Positions 54,479 through 63,177 of a stretch of DNA of 64,000 nt are shown here, one piece after another. A program made the position numbers and the translations under genes. Origin of the DNA: Leptospira sp. WS39.C2 (lineage in GTDB: Bacteria > Spirochaetota > Leptospiria > Leptospirales > Leptospiraceae); the NCBI RefSeq assembly GCF_040833965.1, contig NZ_CP162142.1:62001-126000 (forward strand), written 5' to 3'. Positions within the stretch are counted from its first letter, which is position 1, and every line of letters starts with the position of its first letter. The notes below the pieces were generated by a model. It searched no databases, was not told where the DNA came from, and worked only from the letters and a program-made list of their open reading frames with translations.

Positions 54479-56044
54479 GTGTTAACAATCGCAGATCTTT
54501 GGAAACAAGGAAAAATCATCATCAATCGAATTCGTTTCGGATTAGTATTATTATTCCTGCTTGCTATGATTGGATCCAAAGACGAATTCCAACCCAAGAT
54601 GTTTCTCGTCCACATGGTTGGAACGTGTACGATGGGATTTTATTGTGCCATTGCTTACGTCTTAGAAAAAAAAACTAACCCACCTACTTGGTTTCATAAA
54701 ATCCTCATTATATTGGATACTCTTGTTTTATCTATGACGATCATCTTGGACTGTTCATTAAGTTTAAATGAAGCGGAAGCAGCACTTGCAAATGCCGTTG
54801 TTTATTTTATCTTTTTTTTCAATGCTATCTATTCTGGTTTTTTGGGTGATCGTAAATTTGTTTTGATCAACTCATTTCTTGGAGCTTTTTTAGCTGCTGT
54901 TGCTTTAGTTGTGGCTGTGAAAATTGGTGGAGTCCAACTCTCCGTAGACCCAGACCAATCCCGTCAAATTGGTTATGTTGGTCTTGCTGGTGAAGTGATG
55001 AAACCTATTTTTATTTTGATTGCTGGTTACATAGTAAGTTTACTTGTCCAACTCCTAACAAAAATTAGTTCACTTGCGGAAGTCAAAGCAGACGAAGCAG
55101 AAATTTTACTCAACCAAGCAAAAGAAAGGAGTAAAGTTTCAGCCAATGCCGCGATAAAACTGGAAAGTTCTATAAATAACTTTAGTAAATTTGTTTCTGA
55201 TACCTCTATTAAATTAGAATCACAAGCTGCATCCTTAGAAGAAATCACCGCCGTGATTTCAGAACTTTCTAGTTCTTTTGAGTCGAACGGAGCCTCAATT
55301 GAAGAACAAAACAACAAAGTTCAAAGTATGGTTGCCGACACAGTAGATTTAAAAGAAACGGTAGACCAAATACTAATACAAAGTGAACAACTTGTAGAAA
55401 TTGCAGAGATTAATAAAAAGGAAAGTATGTCTGTTACAGAAGTGGCTGACCAAACAGCTACTCATTTGGAATCAATCCAATCTTCATTTGACCAAGTGAA
55501 TGAAATTAACAACATCGTTGCTGAAATCGGTGAAAAAACAAACTTACTTGCGTTAAATGCATCAATTGAAGCAGCACGGGCTGGTGATGTCGGAAAAGGA
55601 TTTGCAGTTGTTGCCAATGAGGTAAGTAAACTCGCTGAATTCACAAAAAATAACGTAAAACGAATTTCAAGTGTTGTAAAAAGTTCGAAAGAAATCATTA
55701 CCAATGCAAGGAATGCTTCCAAAAGTACTGGTGAATTGGCAAAATCCCAAATTGAACGCCTGAACCAAACTTTGGTCCAAATACAAAACATGAACCAATT
55801 GTATGTAGAACAAAGGAATACTTTATCTACTATTCTTTCTGAACTTTCCCAAATCCGAGAATTATCCAACCAAATAGCTGGATCGACCAAAGAACAAATG
55901 TTAGGTCAAAAAGAAGCTTCAAAAGGGATCATCCAATTGGAGATGGAAGTAAACGAAATCAGCCGTGCTTCGAAAGACCTAGAAGAACATATCCAAATGA
56001 TCAAAGAAGAAGCCAATACTTTGGCTTCGATGGGTCAAAATTGA
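54479..56044 (+). CDS. Methyl-accepting chemotaxis protein with six-TM N-terminus (paralog)
   Basis: A 521-residue paralog of the 45961 chemoreceptor, with the same layout. [20 protein letters not shown] matches [20 protein letters not shown] there, and [14 protein letters not shown] matches [14 protein letters not shown]. Six helices are followed by a coiled coil with [20 protein letters not shown] and [15 protein letters not shown]. It starts at GTG 54479, with GAGGGTATA before it. It has its own upstream region of about 190 nt. Sensing by the membrane module itself is inference, since no separate ligand domain is present. Confidence 0.9.
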   Translation: MLTIADLWKQGKIIINRIRFGLVLLFLLAMIGSKDEFQPKMFLVHMVGTCTMGFYCAIAYVLEKKTNPPTWFHKILIILDTLVLSMTIILDCSLSLNEAEAALANAVVYFIFFFNAIYSGFLGDRKFVLINSFLGAFLAAVALVVAVKIGGVQLSVDPDQSRQIGYVGLAGEVMKPIFILIAGYIVSLLVQLLTKISSLAEVKADEAEILLNQAKERSKVSANAAIKLESSINNFSKFVSDTSIKLESQAASLEEITAVISELSSSFESNGASIEEQNNKVQSMVADTVDLKETVDQILIQSEQLVEIAEINKKESMSVTEVADQTATHLESIQSSFDQVNEINNIVAEIGEKTNLLALNASIEAARAGDVGKGFAVVANEVSKLAEFTKNNVKRISSVVKSSKEIITNARNASKSTGELAKSQIERLNQTLVQIQNMNQLYVEQRNTLSTILSELSQIRELSNQIAGSTKEQMLGQKEASKGIIQLEMEVNEISRASKDLEEHIQMIKEEANTLASMGQN

Positions 56045-56101
56045 ACTAGGTTGTATCAAAAAGGGCAAAATCGAAACGATCTAATTTTTACTTATTTAAT
56101 T

Positions 56102-56138
56102 TAATCTGAGCAAAACAAAACTAAGTATGCCCAGATTA
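56102..56138. terminator. Inverted repeat between converging genes
   Basis: TAATCTGAGC and GCCCAGATTA pair over 10 positions with one mismatch around a 17-nt loop. The repeat sits between the chemoreceptor and hydrolase 3' ends. A T-run is not obvious, so a bidirectional terminator is possible but not certain. Confidence 0.4.
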
Positions 56139-56148
56139 GAAATTGTGA

Positions 56149-57024
56149 TCAATTCAAATCAGTCCTGAAAAACCCCAGGATCTCATCACGCACAAGGTCT
56201 GATCGTAAAATCATTTTATGTCCTAAACCTTCTGTGGTGATGAGTTTCCCTTGTTTCCATGACCGACTGACCAATTCTCCCATGGAATAAGGAATTTCTA
56301 AATCATCTCTGTCATGGATGACTAATAATTGATTCTCTAAGTTTGGACCAATTGTTTCTAGGTCGATACTTGCCATAGTTCGTTTCACTTTATTTTCCAA
56401 TACATTTCGCATATTGGAAATTTCTATTTCATTCAATTGGAAGTACTGACTAAAGTCATTGATCAATATTTCTAATTTGGAAGGTGGTGATATATATACT
56501 AATTTTTTTGCACTCACACCTAATTCCTGTGCAACGGATGCTACAGCACCTCCGAAAGAATGAGTGATGATAAAATCAGGATTACCAATTTTTTTAGTGA
56601 GTTCATTTACGATTTTTGCAGATAACACAATATTGGAATACCGACCCGAAGAAAAACCATGGCCTGGTAAATCTAATCCAATCACTTTATATCCTTCTTC
56701 GATTAGTGAAGGTATGAACCTAGAAAAGTTTCCCGTGTGTCCATTCCAACCATGAACAAGTAAAACTGTTTTCCTTTGGTTCACATTTTCATTCCAAACA
56801 TAGTACTGAATTTTATGTTCATTCACCTTTAGTGTATATTTAGTGGCTTTCTCTAATACATCCATTTCCTTCCTAGAAGGATTTTGTTTTTGAGTTTTTA
56901 AAAATTTTTGTGTTGTGACATACCCAATCCATTGAGGATTCTTTTTTGCGAATTCCCATTTTTTTTCCATAGGAATTGGGTACACACCATTTATGGTACG
57001 AACGATCGTGCTATTTGTATTCAT
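56149..57024 (-). CDS. Alpha/beta hydrolase
   Basis: A 291-residue alpha/beta hydrolase. LLVHGWNGHTGNFSRFI is the oxyanion region and VIGLDLPGHGFSSG follows. The nucleophile elbow FIITHSFGGAVASVA has His-Ser-Phe-Gly-Gly. The acid lies in LVIHDRDDLEIP and the His in TTEGLGHKMILR. Substrate is unknown. A strong AGGAGATATT precedes the ATG. The TetR gene upstream on the same strand is 51 nt away, so the two are probably cotranscribed and the hydrolase may be the regulated function. Confidence 0.9.
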   Translation of the reverse strand: MNTNSTIVRTINGVYPIPMEKKWEFAKKNPQWIGYVTTQKFLKTQKQNPSRKEMDVLEKATKYTLKVNEHKIQYYVWNENVNQRKTVLLVHGWNGHTGNFSRFIPSLIEEGYKVIGLDLPGHGFSSGRYSNIVLSAKIVNELTKKIGNPDFIITHSFGGAVASVAQELGVSAKKLVYISPPSKLEILINDFSQYFQLNEIEISNMRNVLENKVKRTMASIDLETIGPNLENQLLVIHDRDDLEIPYSMGELVSRSWKQGKLITTEGLGHKMILRSDLVRDEILGFFRTDLN

Positions 57025-57075
57025 AATATCTCCTGTTTTCTAAATTTTCGCATTGTATCCTTTCTGTTTTGTTTT

Positions 57076-57666
57076 TTATTTCGAATGGCGTTTGATTAAA
57101 TCGTTAAAACACTGTTTGGTTCGTTTCTCTGAAGATTTGTCATCTAACAATCGATTGTAAAAATGAAACGATAACACAAGTCCCCATATTTCTTGCACCA
57201 TTTGTTCTACATTCGTTTCCGAATCCAATTCACCAGATTGTTTGGCTTCTTCTACAAATTGTTTTAAGGAAGAATGCCATGAGATTTGGATTTTACGCAA
57301 GTGGTCGCGCACTACACCTGGTTTGTCATCAAACTCGGAACTCGAAGCAAGAAACAAACACCCTCCAGGCAAATCGGATCGATTGGACCAATCAAGCCAA
57401 TTTGCAAAGGCATTTCGAATCCGAGAAATACCAGGTTTTGTTTTTAATGTGGGGTACAATACAAAACGACGAAACAGTTCACTTCCTTTTCGCAAAACAT
57501 CGATTTGGAGGTTTTCTTTCGATGAAAATTTTGCAAAAAGTCCACTTTTGGACATTCCCAATTCTTCGGCAAGGGAACCGATGGTAAGCCCTTCTAAACC
57601 ATGTACACTTGCGATTTGCACTGCCCGGTCTAAAATGAGTGATTTTGTCTCTTCCCCTTTGCTCAT
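57076..57666 (-). CDS. TetR-family regulator
   Basis: A 196-residue TetR regulator. The HTH is ILDRAVQIASVHGLEGLTIG and LAEELGMSKSGLFAKFSSKE. The C-terminal part (PGGCLFLASSSEFDDKPGVV) fits the TetR_C YcdC/YxaF-like group. An imperfect palindrome 10 nt upstream of its ATG suggests autoregulation. It precedes the hydrolase at 56149 on the same strand. Inducer unknown. Confidence 0.9.
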   Translation of the reverse strand: MSKGEETKSLILDRAVQIASVHGLEGLTIGSLAEELGMSKSGLFAKFSSKENLQIDVLRKGSELFRRFVLYPTLKTKPGISRIRNAFANWLDWSNRSDLPGGCLFLASSSEFDDKPGVVRDHLRKIQISWHSSLKQFVEEAKQSGELDSETNVEQMVQEIWGLVLSFHFYNRLLDDKSSEKRTKQCFNDLIKRHSK

Positions 57667-57675
57667 AATATTAGT

Positions 57676-57687
57676 ACGACCGTTCGT
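57676..57687. promoter_or_regulatory. Probable TetR operator
   Basis: ACGACCGTTCGT is symmetric at 10 of 12 positions and lies 10 nt before the tetR start codon. It resembles the ACGA-N4-TCGT sites common for TetR regulators. Confidence 0.45.
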
Positions 57688-57717
57688 TTAAATTTGTAAA
57701 GTGTTTTTTTAAGTTTT

Positions 57718-57822
57718 GGGCGCCTCAAAAATTAGTATTTTCAATACGATGGAGGAACGACCGGGCCTTACGCTCCCATCTTTCGTTTCCCGAAAGGATG
57801 TCCGCTACAGTCCCTGGCGCGG
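57718..57822. repeat. Dispersed hairpin repeat, copy B
   Basis: Related to the block at 53779-53862. Shared parts are GACCGGGC, TTCG/TACG CTCC-ATC, the hairpin CTTTCG-TTTCC-CGAAAG (57780-57796), GGAT-TCCGCTAC and GTCCCT. This copy also carries a GGGCGCC near its left end and TGGCGC near its right end, perhaps the element borders. The first hairpin of copy A is missing. The rest of this 219-nt gap shows only the TetR operator. Confidence 0.6.
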
Positions 57823-57885
57823 GGATGGTTTGAGAGATAAAAAAATAGAACTAGGAATTTTCAATATTCAACTCATTCCCTTACC

Positions 57886-58383
57886 CTATTTTTTTTTGTA
57901 AAAGGTCTCCGTTGCTTTTGATTCTTCTCCTGCAGTTGAGATATTATAAGTTGTAAGAGAAAATTCTGATCTAGAGAGGTACAGGATTTCTGTTCTCCAA
58001 CCCCAAAGGTCTTCACCATATTCTGGGTTTCCATACGAACCAGTCATAGAAAATCCATTACCATTGGAAGGTCCCGAAGACAACATAATTTGTGTTCCCA
58101 TATGAAAACTATCAATCCATGAGCTCGTAAATCTTTGGTATGGGATATCAAAACCGATAATCATCTTTCCTGAAAATGCCTTACCACCTAGACTACTTTC
58201 GTAATCGAGAGAGATGAATCGACCACCAAACAAAGATGTGATTGTCATTTCAGAATCGGACTCATCTGCCAATTTGTCTTTTTCAAACCAAGTTTTTGTT
58301 TTACCTTTGTAAAAACCAAGTAGTTGTTGTAATTGTTTGTGATGGCCTTCTACAAGTGATGTATCGAATTTGTTAGTTGTCAT
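57886..58383 (-). CDS. DUF1579 family protein
   Basis: A 165-residue protein with the DUF1579 pattern. LLGFYKGKTKTWFEKDKLAD is followed by MTITSLFGGRFISLDYES, GKMIIGFDIPYQRFTSSWID and MSSGPSN-like strands ending in LTTYNISTAG. The family folds as a lipocalin-like barrel and has no known function. Neither a signal peptide nor a good ribosome site is visible. It lies 33 nt downstream of the DHFR-like gene on the same strand. Confidence 0.8.
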   Translation of the reverse strand: MTTNKFDTSLVEGHHKQLQQLLGFYKGKTKTWFEKDKLADESDSEMTITSLFGGRFISLDYESSLGGKAFSGKMIIGFDIPYQRFTSSWIDSFHMGTQIMLSSGPSNGNGFSMTGSYGNPEYGEDLWGWRTEILYLSRSEFSLTTYNISTAGEESKATETFYKKK

Positions 58384-58416
58384 AGTTTTGTTGTTTTCAA
58401 AATTTATTTTCAGTAT

Positions 58417-58980
58417 TTATGAATTGATATGAGGAAGATACCGAAGGACCACTCCACCTGTGCTTAGTGGTTTAGTTTCGATACATTTTAAAGTTTGGTT
58501 TGGAATTCCCTCTTTAAAAAGTTTTGTTCCTTTTCCTAAAAATATTGGTGCTATACAAATTCGATATTCATCAAACAAATTTGCTTTCATAAGCGAAGAG
58601 GATAGAATCCCACTTCCAAAGACAAATAAGTTCCCATTCCCTTCTTGTTTCAATTTTGTAACTTCACGAACTGCATCTTTTGTGATTGTGGAATTTTTCC
58701 AACTGGCAGTTTGAAGAGTCTTCGAACAGACTAGTTTTGGCAGTTCGTTCATGAATTTGGCAACTTCACCTTCTTCGTCTGTAGCTTTAGTCCAATAATC
58801 AGCCATCCCAATGTATGTTGTGGCACCAAACACAAGCATATCGGCTGAACGAAGTTGTGTGAGACTAAACTCTTCTAGTTCTTTTCCCCAAATAAGTCCA
58901 TGGAAACTTAAGTCCCAATTTTTTTCCCCTTCGAAGAATCCATCCAATGTGATGACATTCCATAGAATTAATTTTCTCAT
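58417..58980 (-). CDS. Dihydrofolate reductase-like (RibD C-terminal domain) protein
   Basis: A 187-residue reductase-fold protein. LILWNVITLDGFFEGEKNWD, ADMLVFGATTYIGMADYW, KLVCSKTLQTASWKNSTI and GNLFVFGSGILSSSLMKANL match the RibD_C/YyaP-YwjB group. In that group NADPH-dependent reduction is usual but substrates are mostly unknown. AAGGAACTT precedes the ATG. It probably forms a transcript with the DUF1579 gene. Confidence 0.88.
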   Translation of the reverse strand: MRKLILWNVITLDGFFEGEKNWDLSFHGLIWGKELEEFSLTQLRSADMLVFGATTYIGMADYWTKATDEEGEVAKFMNELPKLVCSKTLQTASWKNSTITKDAVREVTKLKQEGNGNLFVFGSGILSSSLMKANLFDEYRICIAPIFLGKGTKLFKEGIPNQTLKCIETKPLSTGGVVLRYLPHINS

Positions 58981-59028
58981 TTAAGTTCCTTATGTTTTTA
59001 GTCTTCTCAAAGGATGGAAAAACGAATA

Positions 59029-59502
59029 TTAGTCGGTTTTTTTGGGAGATAACTCTGGTTTGATATCCGCTTCTGCCATTCGAAAATCGCGAACATTTTT
59101 TTGGACTGCGACTGCAGCAAACAAACTTAGAATAAAAGAGATCCCAAAAAATCCTTTTTCACTTAAGTTTAAAGTAGCGTTCCATAAACCAATCATTAAC
59201 AATAACAAGGTTAAGACGACCGAGAACCAACAAAGTCCAATATAAATACCGGTCACAAAAAGACCTTCTAATTGGTCTCTTACCGTTTTTTGCAAAGAAA
59301 CAGCCGAAAACAATCCATACATTAGAATTGTGATATAAAATCCTTTTTCGTTTAACATCATTTCGGAATTCCAGATTCCAACGATAAATGTGAACATACC
59401 AATGGTTAAAGATAACCAAGAAGCACCGATAAATGCTGCAGAGGGTTTTTGAGGTTGAGTGATCATTTCAAACGGTGTATGTTTTTTTTCGGAATTGGTC
59501 AA
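59029..59502 (-). CDS. YiaA/YiaB family membrane protein
   Basis: A 157-residue membrane protein with four hydrophobic helices in two similar pairs, each with GLWNATLNLSEKGFFGISF or GIWNSEMMLNEKGFYITILM. That internal duplication is the YiaA/YiaB two-helix domain signature. Function is unknown. The start is uncertain: TTG at 59502 has AAGGA about 12 nt upstream, and the ATG at 59466 is an alternative. Confidence 0.85.
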   Translation of the reverse strand: MTNSEKKHTPFEMITQPQKPSAAFIGASWLSLTIGMFTFIVGIWNSEMMLNEKGFYITILMYGLFSAVSLQKTVRDQLEGLFVTGIYIGLCWFSVVLTLLLLMIGLWNATLNLSEKGFFGISFILSLFAAVAVQKNVRDFRMAEADIKPELSPKKTD

Positions 59503-59583
59503 GAATTTTGTTTGTTCCTTTTTGACTAGGTTCTTCGTTAGAAACTTGGTTGAAAGATTAAATCAAAAGTCGATTGATTGGTT

Positions 59584-60063
59584 ATGGATTCGGAAATTAT
59601 CTCGATAGAGAAAAAATACTTAGTTGGTAAAAAAATTGAAATGTCTTTGGTGGAAAATTTAACACCGATTTTATGGAAATCTTTCGCTCCGAAAATTGGT
59701 TCCATTTCTAACCGAGTTTCAACTGAAAAAATTTCTTTGTCTGTGTATCCTTCAGATTATTTTCAAAATTTTAATCCAAATCAAAAATTCATCAAATGGG
59801 CCGGTGTAGAAGTTAATTCTGTAACCGACTTGTCAGAAGGTATGGAGGTTTTGGAAATTCCTGCGGGCCTTTATAGTGTATTTCTTTACAAAGGATTGGT
59901 AACGGAATCAGGACCGTTTTTCGAATGGATTTTTCGAGATTGGTTTCCAAAATCGGGATATGATTTGGACAATCGGCCACATTTTGAATTGTTAGGTGAT
60001 AAATATAATAATGATGATCCTAGTTCCGAAGAGTTTGTTTACATACCGATTAAACCGCGTTAA
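59584..60063 (+). CDS. GyrI-like effector-binding domain protein
   Basis: A 159-residue stand-alone domain of the GyrI/AraC effector-binding (SOUL/Rob-like) type. The pattern is seen in YLVGKKIEMSLVENLTPILW, WAGVEVNSVTDLSEGMEVLE, IPAGLYSVFLYKG and the ending FELLGDKYNN...EEFVYIPIKP. Such proteins bind small hydrophobic ligands, and some hydrolyse cyclopropanoids. No DNA-binding part is present. It is a single-gene unit. Confidence 0.83.
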   Translation: MDSEIISIEKKYLVGKKIEMSLVENLTPILWKSFAPKIGSISNRVSTEKISLSVYPSDYFQNFNPNQKFIKWAGVEVNSVTDLSEGMEVLEIPAGLYSVFLYKGLVTESGPFFEWIFRDWFPKSGYDLDNRPHFELLGDKYNNDDPSSEEFVYIPIKPR

Positions 60064-60102
60064 GGATACGGAGGGTTTGGGACACACGAAAGAAAAACAA
60101 GT

Positions 60103-60420
60103 TCATTCGGGATCTGGATTCATGATTTCGTGAAGTGTTTGGTAAAACTTTTCAATGTATCGGTCTACACTATTCGATCTCCATTCTGGATTTTTCATGA
60201 TTTGATCTTGCACATTTTTTACAACTGCTCGAACAAAAGAAGTTCTCTCTGATAAAGCTGAAATTTCCAAAAGTTCTAAGTTTGTTTTTCTAATATTCAA
60301 TTCACTTTTGATTGCTTTTGAAATGACTGCAATAGCGTCTTCATTTGTCAGATGAAGGTTTCGAACCAGTATTGATTTTGATGCTTGGATCAGTTTTATT
60401 TGCATTTCGCTGAGTGGCAT
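60103..60420 (-). CDS. Small hypothetical protein
   Basis: A 105-residue, mostly helical protein without recognisable motifs. It is neutral to slightly charged, with no signal peptide or membrane helix. The last ~60 residues (FVRAVVKNVQDQIMKNPEW) look like a compact helical bundle. The ribosome site is weak. It might be a genuine small gene, but only its open frame, lack of a better overlapping candidate and isolated position support it. Confidence 0.45.
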   Translation of the reverse strand: MPLSEMQIKLIQASKSILVRNLHLTNEDAIAVISKAIKSELNIRKTNLELLEISALSERTSFVRAVVKNVQDQIMKNPEWRSNSVDRYIEKFYQTLHEIMNPDPE

Positions 60421-60516
60421 ATTTTAAAATCTTTGGATCTCCTTTTGATTCGTAAAGTGAAATGTTTGTGCCAAGCTGTTCGAATTTTTTGCGCGTTTAA
60501 GATACAAAGGGTTTTG

Positions 60517-61074
60517 TCAAACAAGAGGTGGCCAAACGCTACTTTTTTCGGGATCATTTGGCATATAAACAACCCAGAGTTTATCTCCAACTTTCTTAGT
60601 TAGGTGAACTGAATCATAAATATTTCCAACATTTCCGATCATCTCGTTGCCACCAACTTCGAATTTAAATTCAACAACTGTAGGTGATTGTCCATTTAAA
60701 GATTGAGTGAAATCTTTGCGAATATCAATGATTTCGCCAACTGTTGCTTTACCTTGTTCTAAAGGTAAAAGCTCGTCATTGGCAGTTTTGTTTCCGCGTC
60801 GCCAACAGAAAATTCCAATGATAGGAAACAAAATGGTCCAAAAAAATGGAATGGTAAAGATGATTCCGATAAGGGTCATCACATTGCCTGTATATTTGAT
60901 CCTTCGTTTAAATTTTGGTGGTAGTAATCTGGGTGCATTGGGTGGTTCTGGTCCAAGTCCATCGGATGTGAATGAGTATTCGAGGGTACCACCACAATTA
61001 GAACAATTACTTAGTTTTGTATCGGGAAATTGTGATTTGCACCAAGTGCAATGGATTATCGTTTCAAATGGCAT
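60517..61074 (-). CDS. Zinc-ribbon membrane protein with DUF3592-like domain
   Basis: A 185-residue protein. The N-terminus has a zinc ribbon, CTWCKSQFPDTKLSNCSNCG. Then comes a Pro-rich linker, one or two hydrophobic helices (VMTLIGIIFTIPFFWTILFP and the following IIGIFCW), and a beta-rich tail (GKATVGEIIDIRKDF, TVVEFKFEVGGNE, GDKLWVVYMPNDPEKSSVWP). The tail resembles DUF3592. Function is unknown. Confidence 0.78.
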   Translation of the reverse strand: MPFETIIHCTWCKSQFPDTKLSNCSNCGGTLEYSFTSDGLGPEPPNAPRLLPPKFKRRIKYTGNVMTLIGIIFTIPFFWTILFPIIGIFCWRRGNKTANDELLPLEQGKATVGEIIDIRKDFTQSLNGQSPTVVEFKFEVGGNEMIGNVGNIYDSVHLTKKVGDKLWVVYMPNDPEKSSVWPPLV

Positions 61075-61391
61075 AAGGTTTCTGTACCCAATGTTTATGG
61101 TTACTTAACGGATTTGTCAAGAGTAGTTTCCATTGTGTTTTGGTGCTTTGTAGCTTGGTTTTCAAAAAAACTAGCCAATGACTGGTTACTAAGATTCTGT
61201 TTGTATCTATACCACATAACAATGAATAAGTTATGAACAGTGATCATTTGAAGATTCTAAACAATTGTTGGTTATCTTTTTTTGGTATTTTTAAATCCTG
61301 TAATCATTCCAAAATTTCAATTGATCAAAAATGAATTTGTAAGAAACGATTTCTGAGTTGCTTTGGAATCTTATGTGTTTATTATTAATTG
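61075..61391. other. Intergenic gap with no gene seen
   Basis: These 317 nt are AT-rich and separate two divergent genes. No open frame with a ribosome site, tRNA, strong hairpin or copy of the dispersed repeat was seen. Promoters for both neighbours must lie here, but no convincing -35/-10 pair stands out. Confidence 0.5.
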
Positions 61392-62063
61392 ATGCGTTTC
61401 CTATTTTTAGTTCTCTTCTTTTTATCATTCCAATGTTCCAAGCCAACACTGAATAACCCAAGTGATTTTGCATCTGATGCGTTTCAGGAAAACGAAACCA
61501 TCCTTTGCCTCACAGGGCAAAGTTCTTTCTGCCAAGGCGCAATTCCTGTTTGTACCACATGTCGTTTTTTTTCTACGAGTCTCACCTATAATGGTGATCG
61601 AGGAGGGATTGCGGGAGCTGATGCTAAGTGTATGAGCGATGCTAAAAAACCTCCACTGCCAGCAGGTGCGGTATACAAAGCATTCCTTGTGGATGATGTG
61701 AATCGGGTTGCTTGTACGACAGCTAATTGTGCGACGGGAGGAAATGCGGAACATTTAAATTGGATATTAAAACCTAATACAAATTATGTGCGTGCAGTAG
61801 ACAATGCCACCATTACGACTACAAATAGTTTTGGAATTTTTTCAAGCCAAACCAATGACGCAGAGATTTCCACTATCACAGGTATTTTTTCTGGTTTTCA
61901 AGCAAGTGGTTGGACCACTCGCATGACTGGTGGACATTGTAACCGGTGGATGGATGGGACAAATACACCACAACTCTCTGCTTCTAGTAGCAACCAACTT
62001 TATATCGCATCAGGTGGAATCCTTTGTGACACATCTTCTGTGATCCTTTGTGTGGAGCAGTAG
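61392..62063 (+). CDS. DUF1554 lipoprotein
   Basis: A 223-residue lipoprotein with the lipobox FFLSFQC after a short signal. The DUF1554 pattern follows: CRFFSTSLTYNGDRGGIAGA, DAKCMSDAKKPP, YKAFLVDDVNRVACTTANC, HLNWILKPNTNYVRA, FSGFQASGWTTRMTGGHCNR and a final LCVEQ. The family is abundant in Leptospira and resembles collagen-endostatin/C-type-lectin folds. Surface exposure and ligand binding are plausible. The many cysteines suggest disulfides. ATG at 61392 is preferred over the adjacent TTG. Confidence 0.9.
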   Translation: MRFLFLVLFFLSFQCSKPTLNNPSDFASDAFQENETILCLTGQSSFCQGAIPVCTTCRFFSTSLTYNGDRGGIAGADAKCMSDAKKPPLPAGAVYKAFLVDDVNRVACTTANCATGGNAEHLNWILKPNTNYVRAVDNATITTTNSFGIFSSQTNDAEISTITGIFSGFQASGWTTRMTGGHCNRWMDGTNTPQLSASSSNQLYIASGGILCDTSSVILCVEQ

Positions 62064-62100
62064 AAGGTATACTGTTTGGCCATGACGCCGAGTTTTGCAT

Positions 62101-62132
62101 AAAAAAATAAAAACCCTCCCATATAAAGAGGG
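62101..62132 (-). terminator. Intrinsic terminator of the SDR gene
   Basis: On the minus strand CCCTC-TTTATATGG-GAGGG is followed by TTTTTATTTTTTT. It lies 20 nt after the SDR stop. The same stem could end DUF1554 transcripts on the plus strand, though the T-run there is weaker. Confidence 0.75.
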
Positions 62133-62152
62133 CTAATTTATTTTGAATCAAT

Positions 62153-62908
62153 TTAAAGTAAATGGCCACCTGAGACTTCAATGTCTTGGGCAGTAACCCA
62201 ACCAAAATCATCGGAAAGAAAATTCACGATGACCTTACCAATATCTTCAGGCAATCCGATACGACCAAAGGCAGTTTGATCAGCCAAAGGTTTGATATAT
62301 TCTGGATATTTATCAAAGACTCCGTCTCCAAAGTTACTATGTGTTGGGCCAGGTGAAACAGCATTGACACGAATTTTTCGAGGTGCTAGTTCGTTTGCTA
62401 AGTAACGAGTCCAAGTGGACAATGCAGCTTTTAACGATCCATAAATGGAATAACCGACAAATGCTTTTGTACTCGAGGAACTAGAAGTGTTAACGATGGC
62501 ACCTCCATCTTCCATAAGAGCCACAAGTTTTTGTGATAAGAAGATGGGGCCTTTGTAGTTGGTATTTAGAATTTGTTCAAAATACTCGTCTGTTAATTCT
62601 GTAAAGAGCATGGGGCCACCGATGCCGCCGTTATTTACTAAGTAGTCGAAACTAGTTCGATTCCAAATTTTAGTGAGCTGATTTTTCACTTCTTCAATAA
62701 ACACACCAAAGGTTTCTTTTTTCGTGAGATCCAATTTCAGAGCTACAGCATGAACTCCTTTGTTTTTTTCAATTTCTTTGACAACTTCCTCCGCCCGTTC
62801 TTTGTAAGAATTGTAAGTGAGGATTACACTAGTTCCTCGTTTGCCAAGCTCCAAAGCTGTTGCTTTTCCAATACCATTGCTACCACCAGTGATGATTGCT
62901 ACTTTCAT
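62153..62908 (-). CDS. Short-chain dehydrogenase/reductase
   Basis: A 251-residue classical SDR. Seen are VAIITGGSNGIGKATALELG (nucleotide motif), LVNNGGIGGPMLF (NNAG-like), VNTSSSSSTKAFVGYSIYGS with the catalytic Tyr, and RVNAVSPGPTHSNFG. The motif YGSLKAAL supplies the Tyr-x3-Lys pair, and QDIEVSGGHLL ends the protein. I chose ATG 62908 for its strong AAGGAG site. It is divergent from the AraC regulator at 63178, its likely controller. Substrate unknown. Confidence 0.92.
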   Translation of the reverse strand: MKVAIITGGSNGIGKATALELGKRGTSVILTYNSYKERAEEVVKEIEKNKGVHAVALKLDLTKKETFGVFIEEVKNQLTKIWNRTSFDYLVNNGGIGGPMLFTELTDEYFEQILNTNYKGPIFLSQKLVALMEDGGAIVNTSSSSSTKAFVGYSIYGSLKAALSTWTRYLANELAPRKIRVNAVSPGPTHSNFGDGVFDKYPEYIKPLADQTAFGRIGLPEDIGKVIVNFLSDDFGWVTAQDIEVSGGHLL

Positions 62909-63094
62909 AAAAATTCTCCTTTTGTGTTTTTGTATGGGAAATGAGTTTTGATTGTTGGAAAAAACGGTTGTTAGGTTTTTTTCCAAAGTTGCCTCATTCA
63001 CAAACAATTGACGTTAAGGAAAATATAACCGAATCGCCCTTAAGGGACAAGATCCGATCTTACCTAATGATTGCCTAAAACTACCGATCCATGC

Positions 63095-63110
63095 TTTTTT
63101 GATCAAAAAA
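63095..63110. promoter_or_regulatory. 16-bp palindrome in the SDR-AraC intergenic region
   Basis: TTTTTTGATCAAAAAA is a perfect palindrome between two divergent genes. It may be a regulator site, but its low complexity in AT-rich DNA makes chance occurrence likely. Confidence 0.3.
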
Positions 63111-63177
63111 TGACTACTTAAATTGGATTTTTATTTTTTAAAGTGCCTAAAAAGATCATTCGTGATATCTTAGAAAT

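Noticed and set aside
57716..57901. Short open frame across dispersed repeat copy B
   Set aside because: It lies in the repeat, has no ribosome site, and copy A does not keep the frame.
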